A stretch of 34,303 nt of DNA from Phytophthora quininea (taxonomy: Eukaryota > Oomycota > Peronosporomycetes > Peronosporales > Peronosporaceae). This document shows positions 20,387-30,089 of the stretch, one piece after another; the stretch's first letter is position 1; each line of letters opens with the position of its first letter. Location: assembly GCA_011947345.1 (NCBI GenBank), contig JAAVTG010000124.1, positions 1 through 34,303 of the forward strand, given 5' to 3'. The translations under genes and the position numbers were made by a program. Below the pieces are notes generated by a model. That model was not told the origin of the DNA. It did no database searches and was given only the letters and a program-made list of their open reading frames with translations.

Positions 20387-23372
20387 TCATGCGCTTCGGG
20401 CATTTTCAATGCTCATATCACGACAGAATTCGTTCTCCATTTGCTTGAAAATCTCGTCTTCGGGGTTTAGAGCAGCCTTGGTAGAATCAGCCTCCTTAGT
20501 TGGCATGGACCCGAGATTGTTCCCTGCAGCTGTACCAGGACCGTTGGAGTCCTCCCCACGGTTTTGTCGTAGACTGGGAGCCCCACCGTCATTTCCAACT
20601 TCACTGGCTTTCGATGTTGCACGGGCAGCTTTCATGCGCTCGCTCTCTCGTTTGAAGTAGGCCTCCATGGCTGAGCGTTCTCCACCTATAGGTCGTGAAA
20701 GCGTTCGAGGCACTTCCAAAATGTGCAAATTCCCAATCTGGTCGCCAACAGCTACGAGTTGCTGCTTGATGTTGGTTGTCGATGTAGTATTACCTCCAGT
20801 AGGGCCACCAGGGCCAGGATTGTTGCGACCTCTAGCACCAGCGGCACCGTCAGGAGCCTTAGCACGACTTGGCATACCAGCACCTCCTGCACCAGACGCA
20901 GCAGTGTTTGCAGCACTTCCACTGGAATTGTTGGCCGTAACAAGCTGCGATCGGAATTCGATCGACGTTAGCGCACAAGCCGTCACACCAATTGACAGGC
21001 TGGAACGGTGCGATTGGTCCAAGAAGTCCCAAACCTCCAGCATCCCGTCAGCTTTACCCAAGAAAATCACTCCAGGACGAGACGGCGAAAATGCTACGCA
21101 TGTGATAACTGACGGAGTTAACGGAGACACGAAGATCGGTCCGTTGAAAGCACTGCTGGGACTGCTGGGATCTTCCACCCCACCCGCTTCGTGTTGATGC
21201 GCAACGTTCCAGAGGTGGAAATGTGACTCGCTCGCTGTTAAAAGATGTTGGGGAAGAATGGCGACGCACAAAGTCCTAGAATCGGTCGTGAATGGTCTCG
21301 AACCAGCCACTGGACGTACTCGACGCCTTCTTCGCCACCCCGACCACCTTCTTCGCCCTTGTTTCCGCCACCTTTCGCTGGAGCATGTGGGCGCCAGTCG
21401 GCATACAAAAATTCCCCTTCCTCGGTGCCGCAGTAGAATCGACTCGTTAGTGACAGAACACCTCCGTCACCTCCAGAGTCCTCGCGATTTTCTCCAGCCA
21501 CAGCGTTTCCAACGTCAACTCGCCTGGATTGTCGACTTTAGACAATGAGATCGAATAAATGGGAACGAAATGCACGTCAGGTGCTGATCCATCCTTGGCT
21601 GCTCCAGTCTTATCCACCTTGGTACGCGTTACTCCACGGTATCTCGGGTCTTTGAAGCGCAAGTCCCAAAACGAAACTTGTCCATCGGCTGCGATCGTCA
21701 CAAACTGGTTGACAGAATTCGCGTCTGCGCCGGTGGAAGCCACGACGTGGCCTCGACTGTTAACTTCCACACCTGCTGGTAGCCACTGCAGATCCGCCAC
21801 AGGTCGTCGGTGACTCACGTCAATGTATGACACGTAAAGAGGTTTGACCGGAGGGACTTGTTTGTGAGCATCCTCGTCCCCTCGGCCTTTGGACGCGGTT
21901 GAAGCACTTGATCCAGCAGTCGATCCAGCACCGCCGGAACCAGAAGATGTCTTCGTAGTCTTTATCTTGGAGAGTAAATGTTCAGCCTTTGAGAAATCCC
22001 ACACAAGCACTTGTCCGTTGTAGAGTCCTCCGGCAACGATGTGGGGTGCTGCTGGATTGAATCGCATCCTCAGTACGTCTTGCGGAGCCTCGAGCATGAT
22101 CTGAGGATGAATGAGGTCCACAAAGTTCCAAATGAGAATGAATGAGCTGTCCACAGTGTCCAGTAGATCGAGACGTCGAGCGAAAGATGCGTTGGCTGCT
22201 GCTGCCACCGCAACGACGCCATGCCTACGTGGGTGCCAGTCGATTGACGGCAGCGTTTTGTTCTTGCTGTACACAAGATCTGTAAAGCTGCGCAATTCTC
22301 GCATCGCGTTCTCGTTGTTCTTGTTGCCCAGCGACGCGTCTTCTTCCTCGAGCAAATGCGAGAACGGGTCCAGGAACACATCCAGTGTTTCATTCTGCTG
22401 TAATGCGCGCTCCACCCGTGGCAGCACGCGAGCCAGAAAAGCTTGCATCTTGTCACTATCCATTTCGAATTGACGTTTATCTGGTTCCATCACGATAGGC
22501 GCGTACTGCAGAGCGCTGTTCACCGAGCGGAACCAACTCGTCTGCGTCGCTCCGTCCACCAGTAGAGGCGTTCCCTGCAGCCCGACGTCTTGCTCCATTC
22601 GCGTCAGCTCATAGTTCGGGTCCTTGTGCTGCCTCCACTCCACAAAGCCTAAAGAAGTCAAATAACTCGTCAGAACACTGTTGCCCTAGCACGTTGGATG
22701 CCCAACGCACACTGATCAGCGTCACGGTCGCTGAATTTGTAGTCGGCGTTCAGTTCGTCCGACATTTTGGTCACGGAGATCGTGATCTTCACCACAAAGA
22801 ACCGAAACAACAATTAGTTTGTCACCACGTAAAGCTTTTAAGCAAAACCATTCACTTACCAACGGCCGAGAGGGCTTCACCGTAAGTGCTTCGACATCCT
22901 CGTGGGTCTCTCTTGCCGTAGCTGAAGTCCACGCTCTTGACATTACCGGTTTGTCTTCGTACACGATCTTGGACATGTCGTTGGCGTCTGCCGCGGCGTT
23001 GGCCTCCTTCTCCTGAGCTGCCAGCGCGTTCAGTCGCTCCTGCTCGCGCTGCTTGATCTGCTCCATCTGCGAGTCGAACGCCTTCCTGGTCAAACAGAGC
23101 AGCCAGTTCTCCCCGTACGTCTCGGTCGGGTCCGCGACGATCAGAATGTCGTCCCCCGCCGCCATCTTGGCGATCTCCGCACGGAACTCGTGGAAGGGGC
23201 ACATGAAGCCGACCTGCGCGATCTGGTCCAGCACCTCCTGCCTCGTGAAGACCTTGAACGCCACCGTCTCGCGCAGGCCGCTGCCGGTTTTGAGCCCCAG
23301 CGTCTCCATCTCTCGCATCGAGATCATCATGGGCCTTGTGCCCTCGGGTGCTGGCTCCGCCTCCTTGACCAT
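20387..23372 (-). CDS. Axonemal dynein intermediate chain, DNAI3/WDR63 (IC140) type
   Basis: WD40 intermediate chain of inner-arm dynein I1/f, needed for flagellar beating; in oomycetes this means zoospores. ATG 23372 starts exon 1 (to 22860, donor GTAAGT). Intron 1 is 73 bp (22859-22787), exon 2 is 22786-22711, and intron 2 is 22710-22649 (GTGCGT to TTTAG). Exon 3 carries the family blocks KDPNYELTRMEQDVGLQGTP, VERALQQNETLDVFLDPF, PSIDWHPRRHGVVAV, PHIVAGGLYNGQVLVWDFS, FYCGTEEGEFLYADW and PGVIFLGKADGMLEVWDF, followed by the LHILEVPRTLSRP block and a charged tail. Total length about 960 codons fits the family. Frame slips lie near 21500 and at a T run near 21245. Low-complexity Gly/Ser/Ala inserts sit between WD repeats (21890-21960 and 20770-20940). 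Confidence 0.9.
22649..22710 (-). other. Predicted intron 2 of the DNAI3-like gene
   Basis: 62 bp, donor GTGCGT and acceptor TTCTTTAG. Removing it joins the exon 2 and exon 3 frames to give a Cys followed by FVEWRQHK. An alternative donor 12 bases downstream (GTGCTA) also keeps the frame. Confidence 0.6.
22787..22859 (-). other. Predicted intron 1 of the DNAI3-like gene
   Basis: 73 bp, donor GTAAGT, a CTAAT branch-like site and acceptor GAAG. The frame on either side reads through without a stop once it is removed. Confidence 0.65.
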
Positions 23373-23484
23373 TGCGACTTTCGGATATCGTTCCGACCTT
23401 TCAAACCAACCTGGTGCTCACTCATGCAATCCACGCAACGTCCCAGGAAAGAATTTGATGAGCTACAGAGAAGGCGAACAGTTG

Positions 23485-24618
23485 ATGCTGTTCTGTGCGA
23501 TGGTTGGGGTGAGAGGCAGGAATACTTTTCCAGTGGACATCGACTTGGAGCGGCAGGTTCGAGACTTGAAGGTCGCAATCAAGGCCAATATTCCAATGAC
23601 TGTCCACCAAGATGCCCAAGAACTGCAACTGTTCGTGGCCAAGAAACCCAACAACCAGTGGATGAAGTGCTTCGATGCCGACTCTGCAGTGCTCGACGAG
23701 TCAGGACGCCCCAAGGAGTTGAGGCCGATGCAGGACTCCTCGCAGACAGTCTCTCTGAGAGGCCATGCGGCTACATGAGAGCCCAGAGCTGGGAGAAGAC
23801 CAAGTTCACGTGTGGCTGGTTCTGCCTGCGATGGACTTGAAAAGGGCGAGGGGAAAGGAATCTGCATTGCGACCACCTTCCAAACTGACGAGTCTGCTGA
23901 AATTGCCGAGGAGATCCAGGAATTATGGCAACTTGCCGAAAGATGGAGAGTTTTTGAAGCTGATGGATTGGACCGATGACGACTGCGGACAAGTGAAGGA
24001 CATCGAAGCAGTCAGGAACATGATGGCGTTGACAAGCGCCAGGTATTACGTCCGATGAGAGACCCTATGTGCGTTGGAAAACTTCAAGAGCTTTATGCAA
24101 GAAGAGATCGACACCGGCGATGAAAACGGCAAGCAGTTCATCTTGACAGGCAGTCCAGGCATGGGGAAGAGCTGCGTATTGGCCTTGATCTGCTGTTGGC
24201 TTGCGGTCCACAAGAGGCGACGGGTTGCCTGGCACGGTGGGGGCGTGACGCGTTTGTTTTACAGAGGCGGATATTTCGTGTGGACTGACGTCGATGGTAG
24301 GATCCATCTACCGGATCAGGCGATGGAATAGGCGCCATTGCCAAATGCCAGGTATTGTGCGGTGAAGACAGGATCAATACGGAGCTGTTCTGCTTCTTGC
24401 AGCTAGCGAAAGCGACAGCTACACACACGTGCGATCAAGAAACGCTGTTGCAACTCGCGCAACCATTTTTGGACAAACAATTGCCGGTGTGCTGCGTTGC
24501 CGTTCTGCTGGGTGCTGATGAGAAGAAGCTTTCCAAGGTCTCATTGAAGCCTGAGGAGATGGCGAACATCCCGTTGTATGTCGCGAAATGTAATCTTGCA
24601 GATTCGCATTTCAATTAG
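23485..24618 (+). pseudogene. Crinkler (CRN) effector with P-loop domain, broken
   Basis: CRN proteins are secreted by oomycetes and act in the host nucleus. From ATG 23485 the first 98 codons are a classic CRN head: LFCAMVGV, FPVDID, DLKVAIKA and, at residues 49-53, LFVAK in place of LFLAK. A second frame carries HVWLVLP, corresponding to the HVLVxxP end of the DWL segment. A third frame (24074-24331) reads FILTGSPGMGKSCVLAL, a Walker A P-loop at 24149-24172, as in CRN C-terminal NTPase modules. A last frame (24355-24618) has a short Leu-rich tail. At least three frame changes and short total length suggest decay, though the genes around it show that some slips may be sequence errors. No signal peptide was found, as is common when CRN heads are annotated. 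An in-frame ATG at 23458 is the alternative start. Confidence 0.75.
24149..24172 (+). other. Walker A (P-loop) motif in the CRN C-terminal region
   Basis: Encodes GSPGMGKS preceded by a hydrophobic strand (FILT), the nucleotide-binding loop G-x4-G-K-S. No Walker B partner is clear within the remaining open frame. Confidence 0.7.
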
Positions 24619-24727
24619 GACGAGCGAGCACCGACTAAGTTGCTGTTTAACCCCGCGTAGCTTCCTCAACATGATTGGAAAGTGCCAAAGCGACGATTGC
24701 GTCTCATATACTCTGAATATCAACTCG

Positions 24728-27700
24728 TCAGAAGTTCTCGAGCCAATCGAGGTCGGGACTACCGCGCGGCATCGACTCGAGCGAAGGCATTTCGGCTCCT
24801 GATGACGACGAAAGTTGTTCATCCAGAAGCTTCGCCAAAGCGCCAGCGTGTTCTTGGTCGACCGTTTTCGAGGCAAGCACGACCCAGTCGACACCGTCGA
24901 ACCACGGGTGTGCACGGATAACCGAGCCTCCCTTGGCGATGTCGACGATGCCTTGACCACCCAGTCGGTCATCAGGGAACGGGTCGAGAAGCTGCTGCAC
25001 GAGGTCCATCGCCTCCCGAGACAAATCGTCGCGTGTAAATCTGAGAGCTCCCTTGTTGTGCCGAGAAATCTTCGAGTAGACAGCCATCGCCACGTCCTTC
25101 TCGTTCGTGAGTCGAGACGTCCCATCAGCACTGGAAACGCGACTAGCGGTATCGTCTTCTTCTTTGGCCTCCCCACTCGTCTGGCTTAATGCAAACGGAG
25201 TTCGACCACAGAGCATCTCGTAGATGAGAATACCCAGAGACCAAATGTCGGCACTTGATGTATGACCACGAGCAGAGACCATTTCCGGAGCCATGTACTC
25301 GGGAGTGCCACAGATCGTGTAGGTTCGGGTCTCATCAGGCAGTCGCTTCATGTGGCGGAAGTCGTGGAGCTGCAAGTATCCGCGAGTGTCGACCATGACG
25401 TTCTCGCTGCAGAGGTTGCGATACGCGTAGCCCGTTCCGTGGATGTATTCGAGCATGAGCAGAGCCTGCGCTGCAAACCCACGTACGGTTTCCTCTTTCG
25501 CGAACCGGCCATGAGGTTCGTCGGCCAGCATGGCGGCGAGATCGGTCACCATCACGGTATCAAAAGACAGGTACAAGGCGCGGTCGTCTCGCCATGAAGC
25601 CACCATTTCCGGCACCAGTGGCGTGTCCAAGCGGATCGTCTTGTGGGTCGTCACGTACCGAGCAGCCTCATCGCCACGGCGATCAGATGCCACTTGCTGC
25701 AATGAGAAGACGTTAACTGTGAAGTAGCGCTTGGTATCGCTGACCCCTGGTACACGGCTAGGAATCCAAAGTCTGTGGATTGCAGGACGTAGCGGAAGCG
25801 CATATCCTGCGGGCGTAGAGGCCCCATGGCCATCGAGTTGCGCCTTGCGCCAGCAGCCGCTGGGCTGTAGATGAGGTTCTTGACAGCCGTCTCGAAACTG
25901 TGTCGAGCTTCTCGCTGTTGGCGGTCTGCCTCGATCATGTCTTGCAGAGAACCTAAAACTTCCTCGAACTCTCGTCGACCCACTTGAAGCAGCTTCGTAC
26001 GCCCCACAGAGATGACGTTGGCAGCGCGAGGTGCATCATTCAGCAGAGCGCGCTCACCAAAGTACTGGTTCTTCTTCAGCCGCAACACTTCACGAGACGT
26101 CCTCTTCTTCCCAGCTCCAGCCGAGGGATCGTCCTCCCAAATCGTACAGATGACGGCTCCTTCCTGGATCACATAGAAGGTGTGGCCGACATCTCCTTGG
26201 TTGATGATGTAGTCGCCATCGTGGTAGACAACCTCCGTGAGGTTGTTGGCCAAACGCTCCAGCTGCGCCTTGGTTAGCGTCTTGAGCACGTCCACCTTCT
26301 TCAATGTCTGCACCAATACTGAAGTCGGCGCTTTAATAAATACTCGCCGGAATGCCCGGCAATCAATACCCCAAAGCACACCAGCGGACAATGCTTTCAC
26401 TGAAGAAGACCGCGGGCTGTTGTGCATGAGCGCCAGCTCGCCAAATGATGCCGGCTGCAGATCTGTGTTCGACTCGGCACCAGGGGGCAACGGAGGCTGT
26501 GTGTATGTGTGCACGATGCTCTCCGGTCCGCCGTCAGCGCCGCGTACACTGACTTGGTAATCGCCGCACTCCACGATGTAGAACTTGTCACCTGGATCGC
26601 CCTGACGGATCACCATGTCGCCTTCCCGCACAGTGATGCGCTCCATGACCGCAAAGATATCTTCCTTTTGCGCCAACGTAAGCTGTCGGAACAGCCAGTT
26701 GTTCTTCGTGAGCGCCTCAAGCAGCCGAAGCTCCGACGACGATTTTGGAATAGCGTGGTCGCTCACACGGTAGGCCAAGTCCTCCTCCTTCACCAGTTGT
26801 GCCATGTCCTTGCGCATCTGCGCACGTCGCTTCTCCTTAGACATACCGCGACGCACAGGACGTAGCTGCTGGACCATATCCTTCTCGCTCGACTGGTGAG
26901 GCAGCCGTCTTGTGACCGAATTGCTGCGTGGTGTCCCGCCCATAGACATACCACTTGCGGTAACTCCGCCGTCACTGAAATTGAAGTAAATGCAAATGAT
27001 CGTGATATCGTCCGTGCGCAGCTCATACGTCAGCCAGAGGCGATAGGATTCGGCAACAACCTTGTGGCAAGCCTCAAGAGGGTCTTCGTACTGAGCCACC
27101 ATGTCGACAACCGCTTGACTGGTAAGGAACTCAAAGACGCCGTCACTCGCAATGACCACAAAGCGATCGTCTTCGGTTAGCTGTAACGAGGTGATCTCGG
27201 GAACACCAATCACTCCTAACGTCTCGGCGATCTCATCACCCAAACTGCGAGTGAACGCTGTGCCTGGAAAAGCTCCATAGGGTGACCATATACGAGGCGG
27301 ATCACCATCCTCATCCACTTGGTCGTTCAGATTGGCGGCCCAGTTGTCGTGGACGGGTGCAATGCCTTCTAGCTGATCCATGGTAAGCACTCGAGCTCCA
27401 GACCTTTTGACGCGCTCTCGTTCATCCTGTTCGGACCAACACAGCAAGTTTAATATCTGGCGGAACTCACGACAACTTAATACAATGAACGTACCGATCG
27501 ATACGGAGTTTGGTCGACAGAAAGCGGCTGGGCAACGAGTTTCCCTTCGCTCATGGTAGCGATCACAGCTCGCGAGTCACCCACGTTGGCCACGTGAATC
27601 GTCTCTCCGTCCAGGAACATGCAGATTGCTGTAGTTCCACTTAGACTGTCGTCGATACGCGAAGCGTGAAGTCTCGCGTTTGTCTCCTCAAAAGACTTGG

Positions 27701-28188
27701 AGTAAGCCTCCAGAAAGGAACTGTTCTTGCGGTCCAAGATGCGAACCAGTCGCTCAGGGCACTCCTTCCGCACAAACGACGCACACAAGTCTCCGGTTGT
27801 ACCGTGGCCGTCAAACACACCAAAGTACATTTTGGACGAATCTCCCATGAAGGCCGGAAGGATCGTGCAGCTGTCCTGGTTCGGCTTGTCGAGGGCTGGA
27901 GACACCAGCACAAAGCCAAAGCGTTAGCAATGAATACGACCAACAACTCCTGAATTCGATCGTACCATCCGGGTAGTATCCACGCTGCGAAACAAAGGCA
28001 TACTGCGTATTGAGCTTGGACGTCACTTTGGTCTTCATCGTTTTCGGCGAACACACGATGCGAGAGTTAATTTGCTCCTTGGTGAGCGGGGACCGCATGG
28101 GTTTGGCTCCAGCTCCAGAAACCCCCGGCTGTGGCATGATCTTCGAGTCCCCATCTGAGCGCTGCAAGATGGAGGCTCCGCAGCCCAT
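24728..28188 (-). CDS. PP2C phosphatase / cyclic-nucleotide-binding / degenerate PKG-type kinase fusion
   Basis: One polypeptide of about 1,080 residues in three exons: 28188-27966, 27895-27495 and 27426-24728. It starts MGCGAS, a myristoylation plus palmitoylation signal. The PP2C domain has the metal motifs FDGHG (about residue 103), VANVGDSRAV, IASDGVFEF (about 303) and RTDDIT (about 347). Two cNMP domains follow, with FGELALMHNSPR (about 538) and FGERALLNDAPR (about 665). The kinase-like domain keeps CGTPEYMAPEM but has YRNLCSEN instead of an HRD loop, DFR instead of DFG, and Asn at the likely VAIK lysine, and ends in DWLENF. Plants have the same domain order (Arabidopsis At2g20050, rice PKG), where the kinase is also annotated as probably inactive. 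One frame slip occurs near 25735 at a G4 run. Probable role: membrane-bound, cGMP-regulated phosphatase. Confidence 0.9.
27427..27494 (-). other. Predicted intron 2 of the PP2C-cNMP-kinase gene
   Basis: 68 bp, donor GTACGT after DQTPYRS, acceptor CCGAACAG. Splicing gives an uninterrupted PP2C frame continuing DERERVKRSGARV, as in the PP2C family. Confidence 0.75.
27896..27965 (-). other. Predicted intron 1 of the PP2C-cNMP-kinase gene
   Basis: 70 bp, donor GTACGA, a CTAAC branch site (GCTAACGC) and acceptor TCTCCAG. Removing it restores the PP2C consensus RGYYPDALDKPNQDS across the junction. Confidence 0.8.
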
Positions 28189-28596
28189 TTCGAGTCCAGA
28201 TTCACGCCGAATGACGACGCCGTAGTCGCCCTCTTCTTCACTGAACCAACGCGCAGACTCCGTCAAGCTTTCAAAATAACCCCAGCACACAGACCATGCA
28301 GCAGCAACGCCTTCAGATCGCCCAGATTTAGCGGCGTGGCATCTCATGACCCAGACCTTCGTCCTGATCGAGTATTTTCAGATGCCTCCTGAGATCGACA
28401 CGATAACGCACCGTGGTTTGTTTGTCCGTCATTAATATCCACTTGAAGCTCTGCTGGCCATCCCAGACCTAACACAAACAAACAAGCATCACCACAATCC
28501 CGGCTCGCGTCGCTTCTGCAAGCGTCTGCCAATGTCCTCCCGTCTGTGCTTCTAAAATGTTGCCATGTACTATATTTCCGGCCATGCGAGGACATT
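28189..28596. other. Spacer upstream of the PP2C-cNMP-kinase gene
   Basis: Probable 5' leader and promoter of the kinase fusion and 3' flank of the membrane protein gene. Only short frames occur and none is recognisable. Confidence 0.45.
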
Positions 28597-29678
28597 TTAC
28601 TCGTCTGGCTTCCTGTCCTGCTGTGCGGCTTTTGCTTCGTCCGTCAGCTGCAAACGACGGACCAAGTCCCTGTCGTCCATCAGCGGCGGTTGTTCGTCCT
28701 TGCCTAATAAGATCGTGTCTTCGCGGATCTCGGCCGAGAAGCCCTTCTTCATTTTGATCTGCATGTTGGGCGAGTACACTTCTTCGTTGTTGAACCACTT
28801 GCAGCTCACGTACTGCACCTTGCACTTGTTGTAGTGGATCATCTTGCCCACCGTCTTATCCTCGCCGTAGTCCAAGCCGTCCAACTCGACGAAGATGGGC
28901 TTCTCCAGCATACACTTGAGCAGCGCACTGCCCACAAAATAGCTGCCGCCAGTGGCGAACACGTACGAGTTGGTGTTCTTGAGGTCTCCGATGTTCACGT
29001 GCATGTCTCCGGCGTAGCATGAGTCCAGGTCTGTGCACTTCTTCAGACACTGGTAATAGTGGGGCCAGTAGATGACAGCCTCGTCGTCCTGCTTGAGCAG
29101 GTGGTTCCTCGCATCCGCTGCGTGTACGTGGCTCATGATGGTCACCGTCTTGTTGTGCAGATTCATGTAGCTGTCCACGCCCGAGTGGCGCACTACACGC
29201 AGTGTATCTTCCAGTGCAGAGGGCACGTCCACCTCTTCGTGGGCGAACAGGATCGTGTGCGGGCTGGAGATGAAGCCCACAAAGTCCCAGTTGGTCTTTT
29301 GCACACGAAAATGACGCGCTGCGTGTGCTCGACCAGCGAGGCCGTGAGCTTCTCTACGAGCGTCACCTCGACCGTGGGCAGCACTTCGGCCGTGAAGCCC
29401 AAGCGCACGCGGCAGAAGAAGAGCAGCAGCTGTGCGTAGTAGCCCAGCGCGAAGCCCAGCGCCAGCAGAGCCAGCAGCGCCGGCACGCGTCGCAAAGCGC
29501 GCTGGCGACTGGACAGCAGTCGCGTGCGGGGCTTCTCCTTCTCCTTGAAGCGGCTACGCGGCGACTGCGACGGCGGCGACGACGTCTCCGAGTGCGTCTC
29601 TGGGAAGCTGCCGGTGCTGGCGTTGCGGCTGCGGCGGTGCGCCGTCGGCAGCAGCGGCGACGTGCCCTCCCAGACCAT
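28597..29678 (-). CDS. Type II membrane protein of unknown function, possibly Golgi
   Basis: ATG 29678 starts a protein of about 360 residues. It has a Ser/Pro/Arg-rich N-terminal tail of about 64 residues, one hydrophobic segment (residues about 65-88, VPALLALLALGFALGYYAQLLLFF) flanked by basic residues, then a long folded part, which is the topology of Golgi glycosyltransferases and other type II enzymes. The C-terminal part has blocks such as SYMNLHNKTVTIMSHVH, AVIYWPHYYQCLKKC, SYVFATGGSYFVGS and a Cys-rich character (several Cys, possibly disulphides), but I recognise no catalytic family. The last residues (KAAQQDRKPDE) are charged. One frame slip lies near 29303 (one base missing). No function is claimed; glycosyltransferase-like is only a suggestion from topology. 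Confidence 0.7.
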
Positions 29679-29858
29679 CGCCAAGAGGCAGTTGCGCAGA
29701 GTTACTATAATAATATGATGGAGGTTTATGAGGTAGCTGACAATTTGACGATAAGGCGGTAAGGCGTTTGAGAAAATGGACAGCTCTGTTGCGTTGGTGG
29801 TGGTGAGATCTTGTGTTTGGACAGGGCTGGAAGGTGGAGAGACCACGCAAGTCTATCC

Positions 29859-30089
29859 TCAGCTGCCACCTGAAGGTTGAGGGTCGAGTCCTTGGGCGTC
29901 CAGGCCGATGCGAGAGCGAACGTTCTGGCGACGGGCTTCTCTTTGGGTTTGAAGAGTGGTGGAAGGAGCTGGCAGTTGATCGCTGGGGCTCTTGCTGCTG
30001 CTCTGCAGCTCCTTCTCCTGCAGATACCTCTCGTACTCCTCCGCCACATCGGCGCGCTCTTCCACGCGCGTTGGGGGTCGCCGCAGCAT
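29859..30089 (-). CDS. CDC26: CDC26/APC12, small subunit of the anaphase-promoting complex
   Basis: Seventy-six-residue protein in one exon. It begins MLRRPPTRVEERADVAEEYE, which matches the CDC26 N-terminus (MLRRxPTxIE followed by an acidic helix). In the APC/C this segment threads into the TPR superhelix of APC6/CDC16 and stabilises it. The C-terminal end has QREARRQNVRSRIGLDAQ, like the conserved xxRIGxxPQ-type tail. The size is typical (about 60-120 residues). A larger overlapping frame on the same strand (29726-30106) has no family resemblance and is discarded. The gene lies head-to-tail with the type II membrane protein gene, whose ATG is 180 bp downstream, so the two could share regulation. 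The family is easy to miss because of its size. Confidence 0.78.
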   Translation of the reverse strand: MLRRPPTRVEERADVAEEYERYLQEKELQSSSKSPSDQLPAPSTTLQTQREARRQNVRSRIGLDAQGLDPQPSGGS

